Assembly: GCA_021816725.1 (NCBI GenBank)
Contig: JAKAXD010000009.1
Location: 1-42,330, forward strand
Reading direction: 5' to 3'
Length of the DNA stretch: 42,330 nt
Origin: Thermoplasmata archaeon
Lineage (GTDB): Archaea > Thermoplasmatota > Thermoplasmata > Thermoplasmatales > GCA-001856825
Part shown: in pieces, positions 15,960-24,054 of the stretch
Layout of the letters: each line of letters starts with the position of its first letter
Position numbering within the stretch: the first letter of the stretch is position 1
Notes under the pieces: generated by a model
What the model saw: only the letters and a program-made list of their open reading frames with translations
Database searches by the model: none
What the model was told of the DNA's origin: nothing
Made by a program: the position numbers and the translations under genes

Positions 15960-17144
15960 ATGACCGACAAGAGCTACTTCATTGACTTGTATTCAAGGAT
16001 GATAGAAATCAACTCCGTAAATCCTTCCGGTGGAGGAAGGGGGGAGGCTGAAAGAGCAGAATTCCTAAAAAAAGAAGTATTGAAATGGAGTAAGGACATA
16101 AAATTTGAGGAATATGTCGCCGAATCAGACGGGATAAAGAGACCAAATCTTCTTTTTTTATTCGACAAGGGGAAAGAAAAAACTGTTTGGTTCGTAGCCC
16201 ATATGGATACAGTAAGTGAAGGGGACCTTACACTTTGGAAGTATCCACCTTTCAAGGCGACAATTGAAGGAGACAGGATCTACGGAAGAGGTACCTGTGA
16301 CAATGGTCAGGGCGCAATCTCATCATTATTTACGTTGAAGTACTTCATTGATCATCCAGATGAAATGAAGAGCAACGTTGGTGTCATCATGGTCTCCGAT
16401 GAGGAAGCAGGAAGTAAGTACGGCATTGATTTCGTCTTGAAAAAGAGGAAGTTTTCTAAGAATGACAAGTTCATCGTTCCGGATTTCGGAACTCCTGACG
16501 GAAGTTCTGTTGAGGTTGCAGAGAAAGGACTTGCGTGGCTCAAGATAACTGTTGTTGGGAAGCAGTGCCATGCCTCTACACCTGATGCGGGAAAAAATGC
16601 GCACAGACTGGCAAGGGAGCTGGAGATGAGGATAGACAACAATCTTCATTCCACGTACAATGCATCAGATCCAGAATTCACTGTTCCAGTAAGCACCTTC
16701 GAACCTACAAAGGTAGAGCCAGGCACCTCTTCTGTAAACATCATTCCAGGGAAGGAGAGTTTCTATTTTGACATGAGAATCCTTCCTAAGTACAAGCTGG
16801 ATGATGTTTTCGGAACTGTCAAAAAGATAGCTAACCAGTTCGAGAAAGAAAAAAGCGTTGAAGTAAAGATAGATGTTGTCAACAGGGCAGATCCATCATC
16901 CAACACCCCAGAAGGTAAACAATTTGTTCAAAAGTTCATAGAAAGCGTAAAAAAACTGAGGGGAATAGAAGTAAAGAGTGTGGGCATTGGTGGAGGGACT
17001 TGTGGGGCATTCTTCAGGAACAAGGGTCTTGACACAATAGTATGGGGGACGCTAGACGAAACAGAGCATATGCCCAATGAATACGCAAAGCTATCAAACG
17101 TCTTCGGAGATGCAGATGTTTTCATAGATTTCATAAAGAACTGA
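15960..17144 (+). CDS. M20 family metallopeptidase/deacylase
   Basis: A 394-residue M20 zinc hydrolase (ArgE/DapE/carboxypeptidase group). Metal-site motifs are WFVAHMDTVSEGD near 76, YGRGTCDNGQGA near 107, MVSDEEAGS near 142 (catalytic Glu pair) and FGTPDGSSVEVAEKG near 178; the dimerisation domain carries KQCHASTPDAGKNAH near 200, and TEHMPNEY-type HMPNEY near 371 gives the last His ligand. Likely removes an acyl or amino acid group from peptides or N-acyl amino acids; the exact substrate cannot be told. An in-frame GTG lies at 15912, but family similarity begins at the ATG at 15960, and a TATA-like ACTTATAAAC (15892-15901) would put the transcript start between them. Confidence 0.9.
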   Translation: MTDKSYFIDLYSRMIEINSVNPSGGGRGEAERAEFLKKEVLKWSKDIKFEEYVAESDGIKRPNLLFLFDKGKEKTVWFVAHMDTVSEGDLTLWKYPPFKATIEGDRIYGRGTCDNGQGAISSLFTLKYFIDHPDEMKSNVGVIMVSDEEAGSKYGIDFVLKKRKFSKNDKFIVPDFGTPDGSSVEVAEKGLAWLKITVVGKQCHASTPDAGKNAHRLARELEMRIDNNLHSTYNASDPEFTVPVSTFEPTKVEPGTSSVNIIPGKESFYFDMRILPKYKLDDVFGTVKKIANQFEKEKSVEVKIDVVNRADPSSNTPEGKQFVQKFIESVKKLRGIEVKSVGIGGGTCGAFFRNKGLDTIVWGTLDETEHMPNEYAKLSNVFGDADVFIDFIKN

Positions 17145-17595
17145 AGAAGATTCAAAACTCTGTTCTTCCGGCAAAATCTTGTTACTTGTAAAGCCAAATC
17201 CAGCATTTACTATCAAAAATATGCGGTTCAGGAGGTCCATAGGGATTGCTGGAAGGGATAAGACCCGGTATAGGGAATTTCCCAGTTTCATCTAATTCAG
17301 TAGAATGTGCCCCTACGGATTGAGACGGGAGGGGTATGCTCCCTCGCATGATAGATAAGTAATGTTTTATACTTTGAAAAAGAGGAAGTTAAATGGTTCT
17401 TAACCTTTGAAGGAAACTTAAGATTTTTTAAAGGAGTGCTAAGTTAAAAATTCCGTACTATACGTGAAAAATCAATAAATGGTGCTGCGTATCTTACTAG
17501 CTAGAAATTGAAGTATTTTCATTAAATATTTAAGTTCAAAATCGATAAGGGTATGAAGGTCTCTCTAGGGGGGCTTTCAGAGAGGATCAGATACC
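17145..17595. other. 450-nt gap with possible decayed coding remnant
   Basis: There is no intact gene. One forward frame (about 17230-17350) can be read as fragments, including VECAPTD followed by a stop and then GMLPRMIDK; this is vaguely like the degenerate C-terminal end of an IS200/IS605-type transposase, but the resemblance is from memory and weak. The right end carries the TATA box (AAATATTTAA near 17524) and a 5' hairpin of the next gene. Confidence 0.3.
17561..17584 (+). promoter_or_regulatory. Hairpin in the leader of the gene at 17596
   Basis: CTCTCT (17561-17566) and AGAGAG (17579-17584) form a 6-bp stem around a G-rich loop, 11 nt before the start codon. The predicted transcript start (about 17550, from AAATATTTAA) puts this stem near the 5' end of the mRNA. 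The 3' arm runs into GAGGATC, the only purine-rich candidate ribosome site. Confidence 0.3.
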
Positions 17596-18357
17596 ATGAT
17601 AGCAGCTGAGCAAAGGATTTCTCAGCTAGAAAGATCGCTCAAAAAGGAAGTTGAAAAGAATAATGCAGAGCGTGACCTCTACAAGATAGGTTCAATAGAA
17701 TTCGAACTTTCACAACTGTACAAACTATCTGGGAAAACGGATAAGTCCAGTGAAATGCTAAAGGAAGCGTCACTTTCTATCCAGAATCCAGAATGCAAGG
17801 GGGGAAGGAGGAAGCAGAAACTTTCAGACATGATATCCTACTGCATGAATAATCCAACAGTTCCACCAATTATCAAGATCCCAGCTAGATTCAGGTATAT
17901 AAGTCCCATCATACTCATAGTTGGATATGTTGGCGGGTATGTAGCATATCTCATCAAGACGATTTCCTACAATGCTTTCTTTGCTGTAATAATTGGTGCA
18001 TTCATAGCGAGCATGGTTGCAGCTGGGGTAGTGAGCTCTTCTTTCGCAAAGGAACTAAGGAAGAATTACAACCCTTCACAGCCGTTCATACCTGGAACAT
18101 CAGGCAATGTAACCAACAACGAACGAACCCCGGATGATGAGGTGGATGATGCCAGAGCCGAACTAGCCCTTGCAAACATGTACTTTTCGATAAAGAATTT
18201 TGATGAGATGGAATTCCACTTGAACAAGGCAAAGAGAATACTTAGCGACCCGACCACCAATCAGTCAAGAAATAAGGAGCAAGCAGTTGGGATTCTGGAA
18301 AGGCTCGAGAAAACCCTGCAGGAAAAGAAACCCTCGGATCATCTTGGCTTGTACTGA
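17596..18357 (+). CDS. Two-TM membrane protein with helical flanks
   Basis: A 253-residue protein. Residues 1-75 form charged helices resembling a tetratricopeptide-like or coiled-coil region (IEFELSQLYKLSGKTDKSSE). Two transmembrane helices follow (about 105-122 and 128-150), and a second helical segment (about 180-215, ARAELALANMYFSIKNFDEM) again looks TPR-like. Both soluble parts would face the same side, probably the cytoplasm. No family recognised; a scaffold or sensor role is only a guess. Monocistronic, with its own promoter and a leader hairpin. Confidence 0.65.
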   Translation: MIAAEQRISQLERSLKKEVEKNNAERDLYKIGSIEFELSQLYKLSGKTDKSSEMLKEASLSIQNPECKGGRRKQKLSDMISYCMNNPTVPPIIKIPARFRYISPIILIVGYVGGYVAYLIKTISYNAFFAVIIGAFIASMVAAGVVSSSFAKELRKNYNPSQPFIPGTSGNVTNNERTPDDEVDDARAELALANMYFSIKNFDEMEFHLNKAKRILSDPTTNQSRNKEQAVGILERLEKTLQEKKPSDHLGLY

Positions 18358-18402
18358 AATTGCATACTAGTAGCACACCTAATACATTGGGAGTACTGGT
18401 AC

Positions 18403-18855
18403 CTATGCCTGGAAAGACTTCAGGGATTTCAGCGCAACCTCCACGTGGTTAGAAGCATTGAGCTGAGAATTGTAGACCTCCCTTATAGTTCCTTGTTTAT
18501 CTATTACAAACGTGATCCTGGGTGGGATGAGCGTGCCTGTAGCGCCATATGCCTTCCTGATCTGCTTGTCCTCATCCGCAATCAAGGTGAATTGGAGATT
18601 CCTGTTGGCCTTGAATTTCTTGTGAGATTCTGCAGAATCAGAGCTCACTCCTAGAATAGTTGCCCCAAGTTTTCTTACATCTTCCCATCTATCCCTAAAA
18701 GCACACGCTTCAGCGACACATCCCGGTGTTTCATCCTTTGGATAGAAGTATAGCACAACCGGTCCCTCTTTCAATTTCTCGCTCAAAGTTATTTTCTCCC
18801 CACTGTCAGAAATTCCAGTGAAATCCGGAGCTTTATCACCAACTCTTAATGGCAT
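18403..18855 (-). CDS. bcp: Peroxiredoxin, BCP/PrxQ type
   Basis: A 150-residue thiol peroxidase that reduces hydrogen peroxide and organic peroxides. The motif YPKDETPGCVAEACAFRD near 38 contains the peroxidatic Cys (TPGC) and a resolving Cys five residues later, the atypical two-Cys PrxQ pattern; GVSSDSAESHKKF and TFVIDKQGTIREVY are further family motifs. The frame can be extended to a TTG at 18870, but the ATG at 18855 gives the usual N-terminus (MPLRVGDKAPDF) and is preferred. Cytoplasmic oxidative-stress defence, fitting an aerobic lifestyle. Confidence 0.93.
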   Translation of the reverse strand: MPLRVGDKAPDFTGISDSGEKITLSEKLKEGPVVLYFYPKDETPGCVAEACAFRDRWEDVRKLGATILGVSSDSAESHKKFKANRNLQFTLIADEDKQIRKAYGATGTLIPPRITFVIDKQGTIREVYNSQLNASNHVEVALKSLKSFQA

Positions 18856-19078
18856 CGGTGTAAATGCCAATTTCCGTATTTAGTTCTGTTGTAGGAGAAT
18901 GCGATGACTAATACCATCATTTGCTATCTTCCTAAATCAGTATGAGGAATGTGAGCAATGTATCGCAATTGCAAGTTTCCAGAAATGGAGGCAGATTGTT
19001 ATAGGTAAAATGAGGACCAGTTAGAAATTTTAGAATGATCTTTTGCCGACATGGCACTCCAGATATGTCAATCTCCTT

Positions 19079-19996
19079 CTACCCTATATTTGCATAAATC
19101 ATTCTCAGAAGCCTATCGGCTGCAGGCACAACCCCAGAAAATGATGCGAAACCGTGGATCATTCCAAGTGCCCTTATTCCAGTTGCCCTGACTCCAGAAT
19201 CCCTGAGTTTTGATAGGAAAGTTTCACCCTGATCCCTAAGCGGATCATATTCCGCAGTTACAACGACGCTTTCGGGGAGACCGGAAAGCTTCGGATGCAG
19301 AATTATTGAATTGTAGGGGCTTGCAATATCACTTGCACTTAATTTTGTCATCCTTACAAAGTAAGACATGGCTGCTCTATCCAGGAACATCCCTTCACTG
19401 TATTCCCGTGAAGACTCTGAGAATAAGTCAATTCCAATTGATGGATATAGGGAAACAATCATTCTGGGTGGCACTAAGTTATTGTCCAGGAGCATCAGTG
19501 CTACAACGAATGCCAATTTGCCTCCCGCACTGTCGCCTGAAACAACGATTTTTGAACCATCAATTTTTAACTTATCGCTGTTTGCCCTGACCCATTTGAA
19601 TGCCTCAAAAGAATCATTTGACCATGTGGGAAACTTATTCTCTGGAGCTAACCTGTATCCGACCGAAATAACAGTTGAGCGGGACGTATTTGCAATCTTT
19701 CTGCAAAGAGAGTCATATGATTCTATATCGCCAGTGACGAAACCGCCTCCATGATAATAGACAATTGCCCCATCCTTTGCCCCAGCGGGCTTATATATTC
19801 TCATGGGGATATCCGACCCGTCATAATTGAAGTGATCATCCCAGACTTTTTCAACATCTTCCTTTGGGCCTGAAAATATCAGAGCAGACTGCTTGAATCG
19901 TGACCTGTACTCGTCAGGCGAAACGCTGTCAAGATTTCTTATCTTATTGCTCTCGATAATTCCCAGTAGCTTCTTAATATCAGTATCTAGTGGCAT
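19079..19996 (-). CDS. Alpha/beta hydrolase, HSL-family esterase
   Basis: A 305-residue hydrolase of the hormone-sensitive-lipase family. The oxyanion motif YYHGGGFVTGD, the nucleophile elbow VVSGDSAGGKLA, the acid in TAEYDPLRDQGE and the catalytic His in GMIHGFASFSG are all present in the usual order. It would hydrolyse short-chain carboxylic esters in the cytoplasm. The frame runs back to 20107, but that extension is read out of the upstream tRNA-Thr gene (residues such as GSNPVGGF are a known tRNA translation artefact); the ATG at 19996 is the real start. It lies 60 nt after the tRNA on the same strand. Confidence 0.92.
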   Translation of the reverse strand: MPLDTDIKKLLGIIESNKIRNLDSVSPDEYRSRFKQSALIFSGPKEDVEKVWDDHFNYDGSDIPMRIYKPAGAKDGAIVYYHGGGFVTGDIESYDSLCRKIANTSRSTVISVGYRLAPENKFPTWSNDSFEAFKWVRANSDKLKIDGSKIVVSGDSAGGKLAFVVALMLLDNNLVPPRMIVSLYPSIGIDLFSESSREYSEGMFLDRAAMSYFVRMTKLSASDIASPYNSIILHPKLSGLPESVVVTAEYDPLRDQGETFLSKLRDSGVRATGIRALGMIHGFASFSGVVPAADRLLRMIYANIG

Positions 19997-20055
19997 CCAA
20001 GAACTATGACAATATTCGGTATAAATTATTTTCCGGATTGTTTGACCAAAGATGA

Positions 20056-20130
20056 AGCCACCGACGGGATTTGAACCCGTGACCTCGTGCTTACCAAGCA
20101 CGCGCACGTACCAGGCTGTGCTACGGTGGC
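20056..20130 (-). tRNA. tRNA-Thr (GGT)
   Basis: On the reverse strand GCCACCG pairs with CGGTGGC as acceptor stem; the anticodon stem CGTGC/GCACG encloses TTGGTAA, giving anticodon GGT (codon ACC). The T arm is ACGGG-TTCAAAT-CCCGT. The base after the acceptor stem is T (U73 discriminator), CCA is not encoded and there is no intron. TCTATAAC about 40 nt upstream is a candidate TATA box. Confidence 0.95.
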
Positions 20131-20566
20131 ATTTCCAATCGCTTCAATCGAGCCAATTTGTCATTTGTTATAGATTTGACTTTTGTAGCGTTCTTATCTC
20201 ATCTTGTTCTATTTGTTAGCGATTGAAGGAAGACATTTCTTTGTTATATTTTGGTTGTCTACCTTACAGCTGAGCTGATAACCGCATTGACATCTCTATT
20301 TATTACTTTGCGGCATCCGAGTTTCATATTCTTTGATATTGCATTATGCTCTAATGGAGACTGTAGATTCAAAGATTTAGACATAGATCAATCCCCAAGA
20401 AACTGCATCTTAATGATGGGATTAAAATCAGTGTTCATATTTGAAGTTGTGGTGTTGCTGAAAAAAAGCAGTAGTAACTGATTTTCAGCTAATAAATCGT
20501 GCCTAAATTCTTTAAACGTAAAAAAACCGTAGAAAATGTAAATAGATTTAAAAGGCTACCGAACAG
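20131..20566. other. 436-nt intergenic region ahead of fixC
   Basis: AT-rich. It contains the promoters of tRNA-Thr (reverse) and fixC (forward). An open frame of 76 codons (20251-20481) begins with a TTG or GTG-type start and has neither family resemblance nor ribosome site; I do not treat it as a gene. Confidence 0.45.
20537..20553 (+). promoter_or_regulatory. TATA region of the fixCXAB operon
   Basis: TGTAAATAGATTTAAAA contains two overlapping TATA-like cores; TAAATAG is centred about 25 nt before the fixC ATG, so the mRNA would be leaderless, and the second core lies about 17 nt before it. Confidence 0.4.
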
Positions 20567-21856
20567 ATGCCAGATTATGACGCTATAGTTGTTGGTGCAG
20601 GGAACGCTGGCTCGGCTGCGGCTATTACAATGGCTCAAAAGGGTCTCAGCGTCCTGCTTGTTGACAGGTCCGACCCGCCTGGCGCTAAAAATCTCTCTGG
20701 AGGAGTTCTATGGGGAAATGACCTAGCTAGAATTTTACCTAAATGGCAGAACGAAGCTCCCCTTGAACGATTTATTCAGGACAAGAAAATTGGTTTCTTG
20801 ACAGATAAGTCATCAATAATAATAGATTTCAAGACAAAGATTTTTGAAGAGAACAAGGTGGGATATACTGTCCTGCGATCAAAATTCGACCCCTGGCTTG
20901 CAAAGAAGGCAAGGGAAGCGGGTGCAACCGTCATCCCCGGAATTACTGTTGAATCTCTGGCTAAAAAGGATGGCAAGATCATTGGGGTCGAGGAATCGGA
21001 GGACATAGTCACTGCAAGCGTCGTTATTCTGGCGGAAGGGATAAACCCAAGGCTGTCTATTGAAGCAGGTCTGCGAGGTCCTCTGCAGGATTGGGAAGTC
21101 TCTGTCGGCGTTAAGGAGATTATAAAGCTAAGCCCGCAGAAGATCGAGGACAGGTTCAACCTTACCTCCTCATCGGGAATGGCTTCAGAATACATTTTGG
21201 GGAATCTTGAGGAACTTAACGTAGGCGCATTCTTCTACACTAACAAGGACAGCATTTCACTTGGAATAGTGGCACCAATGGAACAGCTCAGGGAGAATGG
21301 AGTTACTCATACTTATGACATCATCGAGCAGTTCAAGGAGCATCCATCAATCGCACCTTTAATTGATGGTGGAACAGTAGCGGAATACGGTGCGCACATG
21401 ATTCCTGAGGGTGGCCTTGAGATGGTGCCCAAACTCTACGGGGATGGATACATGATAGTCGGGGACTCTGCGGGATTTGGATTCAGCAATGGACTGGTTT
21501 TGCAGGGAATGAATTACGCATTCCTCTCAGGCATACTGGCAGGGGAGACGGCAGTGGAAGCAAAAGGGAAGGGCGATTTCTCTTCAGATTCACTTTCTAT
21601 GTACAGGCAGAAGCTTGAGAACAGTTATGTGTTGAAGGACCTGAAAACGTTCAAGGACATAAGGAAGGTAACGAACAACAAGAATATGTATACCACATAT
21701 CCAAAGATGCTCGAGAGTATACTTTTGGAGATGCTGTGGGAGAGGGGGCAGCCAAAGAAGAAGGTCAGGGATATTCTTGGGTCATGTGCAGCTGACCTTA
21801 AGATGAGCAAGCTGAAGACAGCTACAGATTTCTACTACATTTACAGGAGGATGTGA
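20567..21856 (+). CDS. fixC: FixC flavoprotein (ETF-quinone oxidoreductase-like)
   Basis: A 429-residue FAD protein related to ETF-ubiquinone oxidoreductase. The N-terminal dinucleotide-binding motif AIVVGAGNAGSAAA (about 6-19) and LLVDRSDPPGAKNLSGGVL (about 31-49) are typical of FixC, and MIVGDSAGFGFSNGLVLQG near 295 is the conserved C-terminal FAD contact. It accepts electrons from the FixAB flavoprotein and, with FixX, delivers them to quinone at the membrane. First gene of the fixC-fixX-fixA-fixB operon, whose junctions all overlap by a few bases. Confidence 0.93.
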   Translation: MPDYDAIVVGAGNAGSAAAITMAQKGLSVLLVDRSDPPGAKNLSGGVLWGNDLARILPKWQNEAPLERFIQDKKIGFLTDKSSIIIDFKTKIFEENKVGYTVLRSKFDPWLAKKAREAGATVIPGITVESLAKKDGKIIGVEESEDIVTASVVILAEGINPRLSIEAGLRGPLQDWEVSVGVKEIIKLSPQKIEDRFNLTSSSGMASEYILGNLEELNVGAFFYTNKDSISLGIVAPMEQLRENGVTHTYDIIEQFKEHPSIAPLIDGGTVAEYGAHMIPEGGLEMVPKLYGDGYMIVGDSAGFGFSNGLVLQGMNYAFLSGILAGETAVEAKGKGDFSSDSLSMYRQKLENSYVLKDLKTFKDIRKVTNNKNMYTTYPKMLESILLEMLWERGQPKKKVRDILGSCAADLKMSKLKTATDFYYIYRRM

Positions 21857-21858
21857 TC

Positions 21859-22131
21859 TTGGATATCAAGGAGAGACTTGGGAAGACTAAGTATGACGTG
21901 GACAAATCGTATGCACACATAACGGTTGACGAAAGCATATGCGAGAAGTGTCCGCATCACTTCTGCGTGATGGCGTGTCCAGCTCAGTGCTACACACTTC
22001 AGGACGGAAAACTTTCGTTCCAGTATGAAGATTGCGTGGAGTGCGGAACCTGCTCAGTGGCCTGTGACCAGGGCTCCGTGAAGTGGCACTTCCCGAAGGC
22101 CGGAAAGGGAGTCATCTACAAGTACGGGTGA
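21859..22131 (+). CDS. fixX: FixX ferredoxin-like protein
   Basis: About 90 residues, an iron-sulphur partner of FixC. Two cysteine clusters are present: CEKCPHHFCVMACPAQC and CVECGTCSVAC, followed by the conserved end GSVKWHFPKAGKGVIYKYG that marks FixX. The start is uncertain: GGAGG at 21846-21850 is eight bases before a TTG at 21859 (chosen) but only two before a GTG at 21853 that overlaps the fixC stop. Either choice gives the same mature core. It passes electrons between FixC and the quinone pool. Confidence 0.92.
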   Translation: MDIKERLGKTKYDVDKSYAHITVDESICEKCPHHFCVMACPAQCYTLQDGKLSFQYEDCVECGTCSVACDQGSVKWHFPKAGKGVIYKYG

Positions 22132-22919
22132 TGAAAATGCTGAAAATAGCTGTTATGATTAAGCAAGTTCCTGATAGCCAGGACATAAGCATAGATCCAG
22201 TGACGAAGACGCTGAACAGAAGCATGGCAAGGAATGTTGTCAACCCGCCAGACGTCAATGCTACTGAGGCAGCGCTTGAGCTCAAAAGCAAGTATGGTGG
22301 AGAGATCACGGTGATAACGATGGGACCGCCAATGGCAGATACTGCCCTCCTCGAGCTCATGGGACGGGGTGCTGATAACGGAGTCCTTGTTACAGATAGG
22401 GTATTCGCGGGCGCAGATACATGGCCAACTGCCTTTACCCTTGCGTCGGTTGCGGATTACCTTGGGGGATTTGACGTTATATTCTGCGGAGAGGAAACCA
22501 CTGACTCTTCTACTGGGCACGTAGGTCCGGGAATAGCCGAATTCCTCGGTTATGAACAGGCAACTTACGTCCACAAGATCGAATTCCAGGATGGATACTT
22601 CATAGTGACGAGGGATATTGAGGGCGCAGAGGAAACTATAAAGGTGGGGAAACCGGCTGTTATAACTATAACCCTCAATGCAAACGAGCCGAGAAATCCA
22701 ACCCTTAAGAGGAAGATAGAAGCCTACAAGAAGGGGATAAGGCTGATAACGAACAAGGAGCTACAGCTGGATCCGGCGTGTGTTGGTCTCAAGGGGTCTC
22801 CAACCATTGTTAAGGATATGAAGACCGTCCCTGATCCTGTGAAGAATCCGTCAAAACCTGGTATAGAGGAACTTGACAAGGTTGTGTCTGTACTCATAGA
22901 GAAGGGGGTAGTGAAATGA
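22131..22919 (+). CDS. fixA: Electron transfer flavoprotein beta subunit (FixA)
   Basis: About 262 residues. LKIAVMIKQVPDSQDISIDP at the start, INRSMA-type LNRSMARNVVNPPDVNATEA near 30, VITMGPPMADTALLELMGRG near 60 and DVIFCGEETTDSSTGHVGP near 118 are ETF-beta signatures. The long GADTWPTAFTLASV segment and linkage to fixC and fixX point to the bifurcating ETF group rather than the simple mitochondrial type. The ATG at 22131 overlaps the fixX stop by one base; a second ATG at 22137 has GGTGAT four bases upstream and could be used. The frame extends back to 22083, inside fixX, and this is discounted. Confidence 0.93.
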   Translation: MKMLKIAVMIKQVPDSQDISIDPVTKTLNRSMARNVVNPPDVNATEAALELKSKYGGEITVITMGPPMADTALLELMGRGADNGVLVTDRVFAGADTWPTAFTLASVADYLGGFDVIFCGEETTDSSTGHVGPGIAEFLGYEQATYVHKIEFQDGYFIVTRDIEGAEETIKVGKPAVITITLNANEPRNPTLKRKIEAYKKGIRLITNKELQLDPACVGLKGSPTIVKDMKTVPDPVKNPSKPGIEELDKVVSVLIEKGVVK

Positions 22920-23986
22920 TAAAAAACAAGTGCGCAACACCTCCCGCAAACGTGGAGGTCTACAAGGACCTCTGGATTTGGCTAGAGCAGAATGACGGAG
23001 AACTATCACGGATATCCCTGGAGATGGCAGGCATTGGCAGAAGGCTGGCCGACAAGTACAAGGAAAAGCTTGTAGGAGTTCTGCTTGCAGACGATTCAGG
23101 GGAAAAGATGGCAAGGGAAGCCATTGAATATGGAGTGGACAAGGTAATATTTGCTAAAAATCCGGTCTACAGGCACTACAGAACGAGGCCATATGCGGAT
23201 ATGATCGCTTCCCTTATAGCAGACAAGAAGCCAAACTACTTCGTCATAGGCGCGACGCACAATGGGAGGGACCTTGCATCAAGAATAGCTGTAAGGGTCA
23301 ACACAGGTATAACTGCTGACTGCACAGAAATAGATATTGACCCATCTAAGAAGCTCCTGGAGGCAAGGAGGCCTGCATTCGGCGGTGCAATACTCGCAAA
23401 CATACTGTGCAGCAGGCACAGACCACAGATGGCAAGCGCAAGACCAGGCATTTTCAAACCTATAGACAGGCAGATCGGTAGACAGGGAGAAATAGAGATG
23501 GTGGAGAGCAATGTCAAGGAGGAGGACGTCGTTACAAAGCTTCTCCAGATCGTCACGAGAGAGGAAGTTGACATAACTACTGCTGACGTTGTTGTATGCG
23601 GTGGAATGGGCCTCGGCAAGAAGGAAGGTTTCAAGATGCTTGAGGAACTCGCAGGCGAACTTGGGGGGATAGTTGCTGCCTCAAGGCCCACAGTTGACGC
23701 AGGATGGATCACCAGGGACAGGCAGGTGGGACAGACAGGCAAGACAGTCCATCCAAAGCTGTATGTTGCGGTTGGAGTGTCTGGTGCAATTCAACACGTT
23801 GCAGGCATGAAATCGTCTGAATACGTGATTTCAATAAACAAGGATGCTGCTGCGCCTATCGTCAAGTACTCTGATGTGGCCCTGATAGGGGATGCATACG
23901 ACATTGTCCCTAAATTGATCGCAAGCATCAGGAAGGGAAAGGAACAGTTGAGGGGAAAGGGAGCAGAGGCAGCGCAGAAGAAGTGA
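22916..23986 (+). CDS. fixB: Electron transfer flavoprotein alpha subunit (FixB)
   Basis: A 356-residue protein with the ETF-alpha N-terminal domain (VYKDLWIWLEQNDGELSRIS near 15) and the C-terminal FAD-binding domain: VVCGGMGLGKKEGFKML near 222, SRPTVDAGWITRDRQVGQTG near 251 and YVAVGVSGAIQHVAGM near 279, followed by INKDAAAPIVKYSDVALIGD. Together with FixA it forms the flavoprotein that takes electrons from NADH and splits them toward ferredoxin and, through FixCX, quinone in characterised FixABCX systems. The ATG overlaps the fixA stop (ATGA). Last gene of the operon; a perfect hairpin follows its stop. Confidence 0.94.
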   Translation: MIKNKCATPPANVEVYKDLWIWLEQNDGELSRISLEMAGIGRRLADKYKEKLVGVLLADDSGEKMAREAIEYGVDKVIFAKNPVYRHYRTRPYADMIASLIADKKPNYFVIGATHNGRDLASRIAVRVNTGITADCTEIDIDPSKKLLEARRPAFGGAILANILCSRHRPQMASARPGIFKPIDRQIGRQGEIEMVESNVKEEDVVTKLLQIVTREEVDITTADVVVCGGMGLGKKEGFKMLEELAGELGGIVAASRPTVDAGWITRDRQVGQTGKTVHPKLYVAVGVSGAIQHVAGMKSSEYVISINKDAAAPIVKYSDVALIGDAYDIVPKLIASIRKGKEQLRGKGAEAAQKK

Positions 23987-23991
23987 CGAGA

Positions 23992-24008
23992 AGCATTCTT
24001 GGAATGCT
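23992..24008 (+). terminator. Hairpin after fixB
   Basis: AGCATTC-TTG-GAATGCT is a perfect 7-bp stem with a 3-nt loop beginning six bases after the fixB stop codon. No T run follows, so it may act as mRNA 3'-end stabiliser or processing signal as much as a terminator. Confidence 0.45.
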
Positions 24009-24054
24009 CATACGAAATCGCGGAGCAATAGATTTATCTGAAATATTGTTAAGA

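Noticed and set aside
19997..20107. N-terminal extension of the esterase frame
   Set aside because: It is translated from the tRNA-Thr gene and its trailer; the esterase begins at ATG 19996.
20251..20481. 76-codon forward frame before fixC
   Set aside because: Non-ATG start, no ribosome site or family match, and composition unlike neighbouring proteins.
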